Positions 1 to 10,920 of a stretch of 64,000 nucleotides of DNA are shown here, piece after piece; position 1 is the first letter of the stretch, and every line of letters starts with the position of its first letter. Below the pieces are notes generated by a model. The model saw only the letters and a program-made list of their open reading frames with translations. It did no database searches and was not told where the DNA came from. The DNA is from Miscanthus floridulus (lineage: Eukaryota; Streptophyta; Magnoliopsida; Poales; Poaceae), in NCBI RefSeq assembly GCF_019320115.1, contig NC_089593.1, positions 32,754,536-32,818,535 on the forward strand. Direction: 5' to 3'. The position numbers were made by a program, and so were the translations under genes.

Positions 1-927
1 TCTTTCCCTATTAGCAATAAAAGTATGGTTTTTTATATCAATCTTGTTTGAATTGTGTGTATCAGCTATTGATCCAGGGACTGATACATGATACACGGAG
101 GACCCTAAATTAGGGGCCCAACATCAGTCGTCTTGATTGTCAAGGAAGGAACATCAGCTTCATCTTCAATGTCATAGGGATGTTATCTTTTGACTTTGGT
201 AGCGGCCATATGAGAAACCATCGACAGACATCCATTGATTTCTTATGTCTATTGATACAAGGATGCATGTCATGATGCAGTGGCATTTACCATCCTAGTC
301 CTTGCTGTCGACGTGTGAGCTTGTCTTTTACAAAGGTGATGGAAGTAGGCATATCCTAGTTAATATGAGGTGGGTTGCATCCTGCTTCTTATAAGCATTC
401 TAGCTTCAGTCTTAGGAAGGCTCAATGCTAGGTTGTCTTTGATGTTGCTCATAGCATGCCGATTTGTTCGTCCACTTCTACAACTGTAGTAGTGATTTCT
501 GGATTTGCAGGTTCATACCATGAGCATGACTATCTCACCTTTCTTGATCATACTTACCATTACTCACAAGATGAAATTTGTGAGTAGTGCAACGTCTATT
601 TCCATCACTTGAGATGTGATTTGAATTTTTGTGATGATGACCTTTTTCTCCAATCTACAAATGGTTAGAGAATATATATATGTCTATACAAACCTGTGAG
701 ATGGCAGGGTTCCAGTGTTGATCGATCTTTGAATGTTCAGGCACCCTGGGGTTCTTCAATGTTTCTTCTTTTCTTGTGGAAGCTTGCCGAAAGGTTGAAA
801 CGACATCTGTTGTCGTGTGTTATTCCACAATTCAAAAGAACAGGGGTAATCCTACTAAATCTAGTGGTATGTTAATGATCTAAATCTTTACGCCAATTGT
901 TTCCCCAGCAATGGCGCCAAAAATGCT
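1..927 (-). pseudogene. Decayed 5' internal region of an LTR retrotransposon
   Basis: No reading frame of useful length survives here. The stretch directly follows, in minus-strand order, a primer-binding-site-like sequence and an LTR that starts at 928, so it is read as leader and gag-proximal DNA of a minus-strand retrotransposon that continues off the left edge of the window. The coding content itself is not recognisable; the assignment rests on position. Confidence 0.4.
902..919 (-). other. Primer binding site of minus-strand retrotransposon
   Basis: On the minus strand the LTR end ACCAACA is followed after about eight bases by TGGCGCCATTGCTGGGG. This is close to the TGGCGCCGTTGCCGGGG-type site found in many grass gypsy elements and complementary to the 3' end of a plant tRNA (tRNA-Asp type from general knowledge). 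It fixes the LTR at 928 as a 5' LTR of an element running to the left. Confidence 0.6.
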
Positions 928-2088
928 TGTTGGTATTTATTAACGCAAATAGAATACGAAGGATTCCGCAAGCGCACAGAATACCATTGTAGCATTTTAC
1001 CGGGAGTATTCCAGGTATCATTATTGAATATCAAAGTAGTATCTATCAGTCAACATACCATCATAGCTAGAGCAAGGGGTAGAGGTAATGATAGGAATTA
1101 AGCATAATGACACTCACGGGATAGATCATTAAGATAATGTAAACTAGTTAACTTAGGAGAACAAAGGGTGAGGTAGATTCCTATGATATTCTTATTACAG
1201 GATTAAGAATATATATACCCAACTATAGTTAAGACTCACTCTACTCTTGTGCACTTCGGGACGCCGCTTAGACGGTAGAGCACTGCAAAGATAACACTAC
1301 TGACGTGACTATGGTCCTATAATTTAAGATCATGCTCGATTCGTTGTGGACTACAGAGGATAGACAGGGTTGTCACCTCCCGCTGCTACCACACAACCAG
1401 AGAACAGGGTGTACTTATAGGCAGAGCATCATATAAGGACCATGCTTACATGAGCCCCAGCTACTTAGCCCAATTGATAAACTAGCAGGCTAAGCGCTCT
1501 ATGAACCCACACACAAAAGTGAAGATAACCTCAACTAAGTAAGATATATATTCAAAGTAAGCATAGCCATGTAGATAGGAATATGATAAATTGATAATAA
1601 GTCTTACAAGATGTAGAAGTGAAGATACAAGGCTTTATCGAGCCTCCAAGACTAGATCCAGAACTTGATCATGAGCCCAACTCGACCCTCACTCCCGAGC
1701 TACTAATCTACTACATTGGACAGTTCTAGACCTAATCCTCCTGGTGTTTGTTGATTTGGATGAGAGGTATGAATTAGGGTTTCCAGGATGGCTCCAGGGA
1801 GAGGGGTAGGGGCTGCTATATATAGGGGGTAGCATCAATTCTGAGCCGTCGTGTTGGTGTGCTCTGCCCCGCCATGCCACCATGACCGTAGGCAAGCTCG
1901 CGTGAAGCCCTTAACTGATCAACCGATAGTGTAGGTGTGTTCGTATGGGGATGGGGACCGCATAGATGTCCTTCCCATGGCTGGTGTCAAGCTTGCCATG
2001 GAACCCTAGACGATCAACCTGTACCCTAGATAGATGCGTGAGGTCATCCTAAATGTGTTGGTGCTGCTCTCATCGCCAGCAACCTGAC
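928..2088 (-). repeat. 5' LTR (truncated) of a minus-strand gypsy-type retrotransposon
   Basis: The stretch begins TGTTGGTATT and shares an ordered series of diverged blocks with the LTR at 2089-3542: the start, a block reading CGCAAGCGCACAGA then ACCATTGTAGCA, and a later block with CTACCACAC. A primer-binding site lies just outside its left edge. The expected far end (CATCAACA) is missing, so the copy is truncated where the next LTR starts. Short open frames inside it have no protein-like composition and are not genes. Confidence 0.55.
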
Positions 2089-3542
2089 TGTTGGTATTTC
2101 TTAGCATCACTACTAATAATGACACTTGTGACTTAGAAAGAATATATTTATATATAAGGAATTCTACAAGCGCACAGATATACCATTGTAGCACTTCACC
2201 CAAGAGTATTCTAGGTATCGTTATTTATATTTTTACCACAAGGAGGAGCGGTGGCTAGAGATATTGATAAACATGATACTTATGATGAGATCATTAACTA
2301 AACACTTATTGTAATCAGGGGTAAACCAAATGATATATAAATGGCAAGTGTAAGGCAATGATAATAATCCAGAGATAGAATTAGATACTCATAAATGTAG
2401 TATAGCTAGACTAAGTAATAAAACAAGAGAAAAAAGATTCCTAAGTCATTCCTATTTGCCAAGTCTTATGTACACCAAAGCATATATACTCTCATCTATA
2501 GCATAATTAACTCTTCATCTACGCATAAGGTACATTACTAAGGAAGATCAAGAACAAAGCTTGACTTCCTTCGCAACCACATCCTACTTGGCCTACAAAT
2601 GAGAGGTGGACTACAAAGTACTCAACAAGACTGTCACTCTCGCGATCTACCACACGATCGGAATGTAGGGTGCATCCGTAGGTAAACAACATATAAGCAC
2701 CACACTTACATAATGTCGACCACTTAACCCACTCGAGTATTGAGCTAAGCTTTTGCGAACCTATGCATAAACTTAGTATTAACTATGACTATATCAAGCA
2801 TACCACCAAAGTAAATTAAGAACATGATAGATAGAAACATAAGATAGATTAAGCAGAGTCATGAATATAAAGGATACAATGGCTATACTAGCCTCTACAT
2901 AACAAATCTAGAATCCTGAGCAGTAGCCCAAGTCTACTTGAATCTTACTAACTTGACTATACTAAAGTTTTGAGGGATTGGAGATCTATCCTATTCTCTC
3001 TGGTTAATCTTCTTGGATAATTGTGGTAGCCCTTGATTGAAGATGAAGATGCCCTTCTAGAGGAGGAATGGGGGGCTATTTATAGGGGGAACCAGGAGTC
3101 CTATGGGCCCATGAATCCATGGCAATGTCAAATCTAAGCCCTCGATATGAACTGACCTTGAGCAATATTGTAGATTGAACTTAGGAGGCGGTGGGGAACC
3201 GACATTCGAAGCGGAGGATGACACGTGGGACCACTAGGCCGACCGGCCTACAGGTGGAGCCGGTCGGCCCCACCCATCAGCCTCTCGGATCAGGTCATGA
3301 TGTATTGTCTTCTATATGATTCTGGATCCTTCCTAAGTCGGTTTCATCGTGGATAATCGTGATTTGATCTGACTATTGGGTCCACCTTGCTCGTTTTCTG
3401 AATAAATCTTCCTGCAAACATAGATTCACCAAAACTTATGAAATTTATTAGTTTAAACTCCTAAACCTATGTTGGTGATCATTTTTATGCATTTATATAA
3501 GTTATATTGATGGTTTATAATGAGTGTTAACTTCCATCAACA
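2089..3542 (-). repeat. 3' LTR of a second, related minus-strand retrotransposon
   Basis: The LTR runs from TGTTGGTATT to CATCAACA, giving inverted TGTTG/CAACA ends. A purine tract on the minus strand sits immediately to its right, which makes this a 3' LTR of an element extending rightward. It is related to the LTR at 928-2088 but diverged over its whole length, so the two are different insertions of one family, not the two ends of one element. Confidence 0.65.
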
Positions 3543-3556
3543 ACTCCCCCAAGCTT
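3543..3556 (-). other. Polypurine tract
   Basis: Read on the minus strand the bases are AAGCTTGGGGGAGT, directly abutting the LTR start TGTTGATGG. This is the classic plus-strand priming site of LTR retrotransposons. Confidence 0.65.
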
Positions 3557-3842
3557 AACCTTTGCTTGTCCCTGAGCAATGCTAAACTCAACAATGGATC
3601 AGGAGTTGCATCAATGTTCTCACTCCTCAAAAGTACATATGCGTTCAATAAAAATTCTCCTCTGGATTAGAATAAACTGATCTGACTTTCAAACTTACCC
3701 ATATTACCTTCAACCTTGGGGCTTCTTAGCCTTCACATGGGTCTTGAGCAATTGAAAGACATAGCGATCAAGTCAAGCACTATGTCTCAAGTTCTTTGTT
3801 CTACCTTTGTTCCAGAGTTTTAATAAGTTTTCAAAATAAAAC

Positions 3843-4355
3843 TCAAAGATTCCATTGTATGACACTCTCAAGTCTCTTAATATATGTGGTATTTGTGGAT
3901 TCTAACCAAGGCAATAATGATGTTATGCCTTTTCTCTTCCTACAACTAAGGCTTGTGTGGAGCTCATAGGAGTGGAAATAGAATGAAAGCATACTTGCAA
4001 TTTCAAAGGTCTTACCTAAATCTAGAAGTGCAAGGAATGGGGCTGTTGTCAACTTCTTTTTCAACTCTTCAAAACCCTTATCTTGTGCTTCACCCTAGTG
4101 GAATGGTACTTCCTTCTTTGTCAACTCGTTGATTGGGGCAGCAATAGAACTAAAATCTTTCACAAACCGACGATAGAAACTGGCAAGTCTAAGGAAGCTT
4201 CGTACTTGGCTCACATTTTGTGGGGACAGCCATTCTCGAACAGCTTGATCTTTTCCTCATCCACCTCCACACCATGAGCTGAAACAACAAAGCCAAGAAA
4301 GACAACCTTGTCGGTGCAAAAGGTGCACTTGGCAAGGTTAGCATACAAGCAAAAC
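3843..4355 (-). pseudogene. Gypsy reverse transcriptase/RNase H remnant
   Basis: Conceptual minus-strand translation, using more than one frame, gives the gypsy RT palm-to-connection signature: [28 protein letters not shown], an [20 protein letters not shown] segment in a shifted frame, then EELKKKLTTAPFLAL and GKTFEIA leading into RNase H. Stops and frameshifts interrupt it repeatedly. Everything upstream in pol (protease, RT fingers with the YFDD site) is missing, because the piece joins directly onto gag at about 4350. It is dead. Confidence 0.75.
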
Positions 4356-4596
4356 CTCCGAAATGGTCATGGAAACCATTCCCAAAACTAGAATTTTCAT
4401 CACCAAATTCTTCAAGGTGATTGTCTTCATGTTGACGATGTGGACCTCGACCACCCGTTGTGGGACGATGTTCATTGAACATCCTCTCCATTGCCTCCAA
4501 GAGCGAGTTTGCCATTTGGCGTAACTCACCCGTTGCAATAGGGGGTTCTTCATCTCCATGATTACCACCACGAACACACGAATCAGATCCTATCAT
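4356..4596 (-). pseudogene. Gag N-terminal fragment fused to RT by deletion
   Basis: A 135-residue minus-strand frame ending at 4189 starts here with an acidic, Asn/Gly/His-rich segment containing ELRQMANSLLEAMERMF and a GGRGPHRQHEDNHLEEFGD-like run, as expected for the start of a grass gypsy gag. After about residue 83 it runs out of frame into RT sequence. The join removes the rest of gag, protease and most of RT. The frame is a deletion product, not a working gene. Confidence 0.55.
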
Positions 4597-5266
4597 GTTA
4601 GAGAGGTTGCAAGATAAGTGGAATAGGAAAAATTTGTGGAATCACACAATCTCACCTCTTAGTTACTAATGTTCTTACTCGTTCTCAAGGACAGTGAGTG
4701 TGCTAAAGTGGCAGTACCGTAGCTTTGATTACGTGATTGAAAGGATTACAAGATGAGAGATCTAGTTTCAGGTTTTTGTGGGGCTACAGGTGGTTGTTCA
4801 TGGAAGGCTATGATACTGGAAATTAAAGTGCGTAAACCACTCAAAAGATGTGTAATGTTGCTATCACAAGCACCACAACTTGACGTTCTGAATTTAAAAC
4901 TTGCAGCTACACAATCCACAACATAACCCCTTTCAACTTCTTCTTTTTCTTTTACTCCTTTTTCAATCTTTCTTTCTAATCACTTTTTTCTATTTTTTTA
5001 GCAAACACAAGATAACAAAATATGGGGTGTGGATAATGAAATGAAAAGAACACGGTTCTAACAAAAAAAGGTGACGAACAACTTGATGAATGCAAACAAC
5101 ACGAGATTAACAGTACCAACAAAAGGCTATAGGATTTTTGTGTATGGTTTTTAGTGGACTATAAGATATGGCAAAACAAATATATGTGATGGATGAAAAC
5201 AGTAATAGATGGTAAACTATAGGATAGGAAAAGTGGGTGATAACAAAACCTACCGTGACAACGATA
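4597..5266 (-). other. Retrotransposon leader between primer site and gag
   Basis: This AT-rich non-coding stretch lies between the initiator-tRNA primer site at 5267 and the gag start at 4596. I see no gene in it; the 96-residue minus-strand frame at 5107-5397 runs through the primer site into the LTR and is spurious. Confidence 0.45.
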
Positions 5267-5278
5267 GCTCTGATACCA
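5267..5278 (-). other. Primer binding site (initiator tRNA-Met type)
   Basis: The minus strand reads TGGTATCAGAGC, the standard initiator tRNA-Met primer site, two bases inside the LTR edge at 5281. Confidence 0.8.
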
Positions 5279-5280
5279 CA

Positions 5281-6141
5281 TGATAAGTACCAATATGAAT
5301 TGGCAAGGGTATGGTCCGTTCTTCCTAACAGTAGATTTAAGAACAAAGGATAATTTGTTGTAGAAAACAACAGGTAACTAGCTTTATACCTGATCAAGGT
5401 TGGATGCGATCAAACAACGGAAAGAGAGACACCGAAACCTTGAGGACTTTGACTCGATCTCCGAACGATCGCAGAACCAAAAACTAGGACTAATCCGCAC
5501 AATACGGCGCAGCCTAACTAGAAGCCATAGAGCATGAAGTAGGGAACCTCAGGGAGATCTCTCACAAGCCCAAGAAGAACTCGCAAGAACAAAGGTGTGT
5601 AGGGCACTCAGCGTAGCTCGGCTGCAATACCATATCAGGTTTTTCTCAAATGATCAAAAGACCTTTTCTTGTAGCATACATGTGTTATTTATACGAGGAA
5701 CAAGTCTCTTCGGTAGCTATGAACTGAAGTCTCCATGTTTCCAAGGTGGAAGGCCAACTAGTGAAGCATCCCCAAAGTGGTCTTCAATTCCCGTGGGTCT
5801 CATGGCCTTCTGTGCAGTCTTCATGACAATGGTCATTACTCCTTGCTCAGATGTCCGAATGACATGTCGTTGGATGCGTTGGAAACTAGACTTGATGAGG
5901 TTTCCAACCATGTATATTATGAATCATGTCTCTTCCTGAGATTGTTCTGTTTTGCACCAGAAGTTGAGGCTTCTATAGTGTAACCCTAGGTCTTGGCACG
6001 TAACCCTTCTCAACTTGGGCAGCAACCTTTGTGTCCATGGCGTAACCCCCTGCGTCCTCCATGTAACCCGGTAGTGTTTCCTCTTGTGTAAACCTGAGTA
6101 ACATTAGGGGACAAGACTCAGGTAGTATACAGTTCTCATCA
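5281..6141 (-). repeat. 5' LTR of minus-strand gypsy element, interrupted by a CACTA element
   Basis: On the plus strand the LTR starts TGATAAGTACC beside the primer site. A TATA-like sequence is present on the minus strand near 5690. It carries several GTAACC-like words between 5980 and 6156, and the same kind of words continue after the CACTA insertion (7860-7960). The true LTR therefore probably extends past 7812 and the CACTA element sits inside it; the outer edge is not certain. It does not match the LTR at 2089-3542, so the intervening internal region is chimeric. Confidence 0.5.
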
Positions 6142-6951
6142 ATGTTAGGATGTAACCACTACCGGAAATTGGCGCTTTGCCGAGTGCCGGAGGCTTTGCC
6201 GAGTGTATTTTATCGGGCACTCGGCAAAGACGGTCTTTGCCGAGTGCCAAATAAAATACACTCAGCAAAAAAAAAACAATCGACAAAATGCGTCTTTGCC
6301 GAGTGCCTTTTTTCTGACACTCGGCAAATATGTATTTTGCCGAGTGCTATTTTTCGGCACACAGCAAAATGCGTCTTTGCCGAGTGCCCTTTTTCTGGCA
6401 CTCGACAAATATGTATTTTGCCGAGTGCTATTTTTCGGCACACGGCAAAATGCGTCTTTGTCGAGTGCCTTTTTTCTGGCACTCGGCAAATATGTATTTT
6501 GCCGAGTGCCTTTATTTTGGCACTCGGCAAAGAGGCATTTTGCCGTATGCATTTTTTTTTTGCCCTCGGCAAATCAGTTTTTCAAAACACTTTTTGAGGC
6601 CCTAAATGAATTCAAATGAAAAACTTTTCAACTACAAAGTTGTATAACTTCTCAAGATCTACAAAGTTTATTTTGGTCATTTCTTCATTTGACAAAGCGA
6701 CAATAACGTTGTTCATAAAATCTACATCTCTCATATCTCTCATATTAATTTCATGAAAGTAGAAGAGAGATATATAAGATTTGTGAACAATGTTACTACC
6801 ACTATGTTAGATGAACAAATGACCAAAATAAACTTTGTAGATCTTCAGAAGTTATGAAATTTTATAGTTGGCAACATTTTGATTTGAAATCATCTTGTCA
6901 TGCAAAAACGACGTTTGAATTTGAAAATTTTAAAATTTGAATTTTTTAAAA

Positions 6952-7330
6952 GACCTCGGATGGAAAAACTTCCTATACAAAAATTGTAGATCTCCAAAAG
7001 TTATGAAACTATGTAGTTGACAACTTTTTTATTTGAAATCATCTTATCATGCAAAACTACGTTTGAATCTCTCATATTTGAAATTCGAATTTTTCAAACG
7101 ACCTCGGATGGAAAAACTTCCTAAATGAAAATTGTAGATCTCCAAAAGTTATGAAACTATGTAGTTGACAACTTTTTGATTTGAAATCACCTTATCATGC
7201 AAAACTACGTTTGAATCTCTCAAATTTGAAATTCGAATTTTTCAAACAACCTCAGATGGAAAAACTTCCTAAATGAAAATTGTAGATCTCGAAAAGTTAT
7301 GAAACTTTGTAGTTGACCACTTTTTGATTT
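6952..7330. repeat. Triple tandem repeat inside the CACTA element
   Basis: Three diverged units with a period of about 148 bp begin near 6952, 7100 and 7249. Each contains ACCTCGGATGGAAAAACTTC, then AAATTGTAGATCTC and AAAAGTTATGAAACT. They are AT-rich, non-coding, and match in style the spacer DNA of other grass CACTA elements. Confidence 0.8.
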
Positions 7331-7412
7331 GAATTCGTTTAGGGCCTCAAACAAGCAATTTACTCTCGGTTTAGTATAATATATGAGGATAGATAACGGA
7401 ATCTAGACACAA

Positions 7413-7482
7413 GTGATAGCGTAGTGCAGTCGTAGAGCAGCAGACACGCGAGGGAGAGGTCGTGAGTTCGAATCCCGCCGGC
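7413..7482 (+). other. tRNA-like cassette in CACTA element
   Basis: The segment has an A-box-like TAGCGTAGTGCAG-(TCGTAGAGC), a central part that could pass as an anticodon arm, and a good T-arm/B-box GTGAGTTCGAATCCCGC. It is about 70 bases long, tRNA-sized. I cannot assign an anticodon or show a full cloverleaf, so it is called tRNA-like and not a tRNA gene. Similar cassettes occur in two other CACTA families of this window. Confidence 0.5.
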
Positions 7483-8011
7483 CGCGTTAGCCGTGAATTT
7501 AGCGCAAAAAATGCACCGACTTTGATGAAGACGGGCGGGCGCTGGCTGGTGGCGGCCTCCCCCGAAAAAAAAAATTACTATTATTTTTGGGTTTTTTTCG
7601 CATTTTCATTTTGCCGGGTGCTTTTCTGGCACTCGGCAAAGGCTTTGCCGAATGTCCGACAAAAAGCACTCAGCAAAGAAGCCTTTGTCGTGAAGGAATA
7701 TGTCGACAGCTCTTTGTCGAGTGCAGCACTCGGCAAAGGCTTTACCGAGTGCAAAGCCTTCTTTGCCGAGTACAATTGCACTCGGCAAAGCACGCGTCTG
7801 CTGTAGTGAACACAGAGAGGAAAGCATGCACCTCTTGTTGGAGTTACTTTGCATGGTTGCGTGTAACCAGTCCTTTATACACATCCGTGGGTGTATCCGA
7901 TGCTTGGTTCGGCATAACCGGTCTTGCACTTGTTTTTTTATGTGTAACTTGAGTTAATGGTGGAGTTAACGGTGGCATGTCCATATCACCTGGACACTAT
8001 CTCTCAATAAA

Positions 8012-8335
8012 GTTGTGTTGTTCTACCTTAAAATCAGTGCATGAGAGAAGTCATAAACCGTGCTGAAATAATCATGAAAAGTTTAGAACATAAAGTTTCG
8101 AGAGTAAAGTCACATGAACTCTCCAAATCACACGCGTCTAGAAGGCTACGAAGTAGGAAGACTTTTATTACTTGTTTACTTTAAACAAAGCACATGATCT
8201 TGACTCGACGTAGAAAATCTCCAAAGATGACGAAGATCAGCGGTAACAGGAAAAAAAATCCTTCGCCTGACTTCGCCACCTGTTCCAATTTGGTTTCTGA
8301 TTATTGATCTTATTCCTATCTTTCCTTTGATGTGT
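8012..8335 (+). repeat. Orphan copy of the RLP gene 5' flank
   Basis: The stretch aligns over its length with 32268-32585, the region directly upstream of the intact RLP gene. Shared blocks include TTCTAC-TTAAAATCA-TGCA, AAGAGTAAAGTC-like, CAAAGCACATGAT-TTGAC, GAAAAATCTCCAAAGA and CCTTCGCCTGAC. The match stops before the coding start, and no RLP coding sequence follows. It marks a former additional RLP copy, or a promoter carried off by rearrangement. Confidence 0.8.
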
Positions 8336-9620
8336 GCTCCTTTGACGTGGCTGGCAAATAAGTATTCGTCAACGCAAACTCTAACGACGCGCTACCACCG
8401 ATCGCGCGCGGCGTTGATCGCACGACCAGCGCGCAAGCAGGCTCCAGGCCTGGCCTGGCTCGATAGTCACGTGCAAGAGAGGCAAGGCAGGCAGCCTAGT
8501 TGGATCCCACGTCACTGGAGACCACATGCGAACGAGCCAGACATTCCATATCCACTTATCCAGACCGACTGAAGGCATGCGTCATCCTCGCTCGTTCGGC
8601 TGGTAGGTGGAATAGTGAATTTTGGATTATTTCGGTTGGTTAAATAGTATTCTATGAGAGAAAATAAGCTGAGCGGGAAGTAGAGTCTCATACTCCGTGA
8701 AAGCCTGGCCAGTGGCCACCTCTGCTGTCCGCGCTGCGCCACACCGTCCGTCTACCAGGTCGCAGCTGTCGCGCCACAGGTACGCCAGCCAGGCCAATTG
8801 ACTGACCTGCATACTCGTCGTCGTCGCGCGCGGTCGTGGGAGTCACGCCGATAGATGCGAGTGGACTGACCTGCATACTCGCTCGTCCTCGTCGCGTCGT
8901 CGTCGTCTGATAAGTCACCAGCATTCGAGGGGGACCCCCTGGACTTGGTGACAAATAGAGAGTGTGAATGAGAGAGACGCGACAGTGATCGAGGTCATGT
9001 ACGGTTTGAACACACGACGATGAACACTGAACAGCGACCACTCATGGCCGCACTCGCGATCGCAGGCTCATATTTGCCTCGAGTCAAGGTCGTCGTCGTC
9101 GCCGGTGGGTTGGGGCCACGACCACGTGTGTCGTCCTTACTGGTTACCGCACACAGTGTGCATATCATGTATCGGTGCGCTCGGAGTACTGCACTACACC
9201 ATCTGCGGGCGGCACAAGGCGGCTATCTGCGATGCACTGAACCAGAACCAGGCGCAGCCGCGCGCGGCACGACAAATATGAGTCCACAAACACTCAGCAA
9301 GAGGTGTTTATCACAAACACTCGCTTAATCTCTGACACAAGGATGAACACACACGAACAGAATAGCACAAGCTAGCAGTTTTTTTTGGTCCAAAGCAGCC
9401 ACGCTGCTCACTTCTTTTTTCTTTCATTTATAAACTCCAAGTACATGCATGACGTGCCGGTAGTAGGCCGTTCAAAAGCTGAGTCCCCAGCAGGACATCA
9501 AGTCTTCTTGCATGGCTAGCTCCTAACTAGGAGTAATATTTATTAGATCCCACGTCACTGGAGACCACATGCGAACGAGCCGCAACTAGCGCATGCTGAC
9601 GTAAGATGCTAGTTGGAGTT
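8336..9620. other. GC-rich intergenic stretch with short direct repeats
   Basis: I see no gene here. It holds a perfect 36 bp repeat at 8503-8538 and 9546-9581 (starting GATCCCACGTCACTGGAG), and a direct repeat of GACTGACCTGCATACTCG at about 8800 and 8866 beside CGTCGT runs. A fragment near 8590-8680 resembles the TTCGGCTGG/AGAGAAAATAAGC ends of a common grass MITE. Open frames of 60-117 residues have no recognisable domain and overlap on both strands. Confidence 0.5.
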
Positions 9621-9623
9621 TTA

Positions 9624-9868
9624 GGCCTGGTTTAGTTGGACCCCAAAGTCCAAAAAGTTGCTACAGTACCTGTCACATCGAATGTTTGCGGCCCGTGCAT
9701 GGAGCATTAAATGTAGACGAAAATAAAAACTAATTGCATAGTTTGGTGGGAAAATTGCGAGACGAACGTTTTGAGCCTAATTAGTCCATGTTTGAACACT
9801 ATTTGCCAAATAAAAACGAACGTGCTACAGTAGCCCCAAAATCCAAATTCATCCAACTAAACAAGGCC
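9624..9868. mobile_element. PIF/Harbinger-type (Tourist-like) MITE
   Basis: The 245 bp element has terminal inverted repeats GGCCTGGTTTAGTTGGA and TCCAACTAAACAAGGCC and is flanked by the 3 bp target duplication TTA (9621-9623 and 9869-9871), the signature of PIF/Harbinger. The interior has the widespread grass words AATTGCGAGACGAACG and TGAGCCTAATTAGTCCATG. It has no coding capacity. Confidence 0.93.
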
Positions 9869-10189
9869 TTAAACTAAGCCATCCAACTATTTAAAATAGA
9901 ATAACTTTCTTACAAAATGTTACTTTTTAATTTCGTTTGCACCATTGCCTTTCTTGTGATGAGATCTACACAAGTAGACCCATGATGCATATGTTTTGTA
10001 ACAATTTTTATATAGTGGCAACTTATATTATATATAGTAGCTACTTATGTATTAAGTGGTAACAATTTATGTTGATATTTCAGCTACACATGGTCATTCA
10101 CTTTATGCTGATTAGGAGCCCTACAATACACATACCAATTAGATCTACGGTAGGCATACTGATTAGGGGTGATTAGCACCACAATTGTA

Positions 10190-10920
10190 GTTGTGTTTGG
10201 TTCAATATTTTCTACTTCGTTGCTACTTAGTTCTTTTGTCAGTGGTTTAGTTTTACAAGTTGTTTTTTTCATTTTTATTGTCAGCTTCCATTTTTCTTTA
10301 GTTTCAATTAAATCAGCTATAAGATTCAACCATTTAGTTTCATTTTAATGAGTTATTAGATTCAATCTTATAGTTTCAGTTTTATGAGTTCTAAGATTCA
10401 GTCTTTTAGTTCCAGTTTTTTGTTCATTTTTATTTTCAGTCAAAATATTTCTTTTAGTTTAATTATGTGATTCAGTTTTTTAATATCAATTTAATGAGCT
10501 ATGTGATTCTATCTTTTAGTTTTAGTATTTTTGTTCATTTTCATTTTCAATAAAAATATTTAATTTTCTAGTTTAGTTTATTAATGTTTTTTAGTTTCAG
10601 TTTTTAGTCACCCTTTTAGGTTCGAATGCCTTCCAAAATCCTGCACGCCTACTTTTTTTTTCTTTCTTCTTTCTTTTTTCTTTTGCGGCAGTTTATTGTT
10701 TTTTGATTTTTTTAATTTTTTAGTTTTTTGAGGTTTGAGTTTCATTATTTCAGATTTTTTGTTGTGTCTTTTAGTTTCAATTAAATGAGTTATTATTTTT
10801 TTCCAATGTTCTTTATTTTTAGTTTTAAGTTTTTTCAGTGTTTTTTAGTTACATTTTTCAGTTTAATGTTTTTTACTTTCAGTTTTCAGTCACCCTTTTA
10901 GGTTTGAATGTCTTCTAAAA
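10190..10920. repeat. Degenerate TTTTAGTTTCAGTTTT low-complexity array
   Basis: This is a loosely periodic array (about 60 bp) of TTTTAGTTTCAGTTTTA-like words separated by ATGAGTTATTAGATTCA-like words. The degenerate, T-rich makeup indicates an old expanded simple repeat. The short open frames within it are not protein-like. Confidence 0.7.

Larger units (their letters stand above)
6157..7808. mobile_element. Non-autonomous CACTA transposon (GCCGAGTG family)
   Basis: The element starts CACTACCGGAAATTGGC and ends with the inverse, GTCTGCTGTAGTG, and is flanked by the 3 bp target duplication AAC (6154-6156 and 7809-7811). Both ends carry dense subterminal TTTGCCGAGTGC words in both orientations (6173-6565 and 7610-7795), the usual transposase-binding arrangement. 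It encodes no transposase. The open frames of 90-150 residues at both ends are only readings through the regular repeat. A triple tandem repeat and a tRNA-like cassette fill the middle. Confidence 0.93.

Noticed and set aside
6173..6565. Regularly spaced GCCGAGTGC repeats that resemble a CRISPR-like array
   Set aside because: The words alternate in orientation, sit at both ends of a transposon with CACTA termini and target duplication, and the genome is a plant. They are subterminal binding repeats.
6142..6619. Five overlapping open frames of 90-150 residues on both strands
   Set aside because: All are readings through the GCCGAGTG repeat; the proteins are repetitive and exist in several frames at once.
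9020..9328. 102-residue open frame in GC-rich DNA
   Set aside because: No domain, no promoter, overlapping frames on the other strand; explained by base composition.
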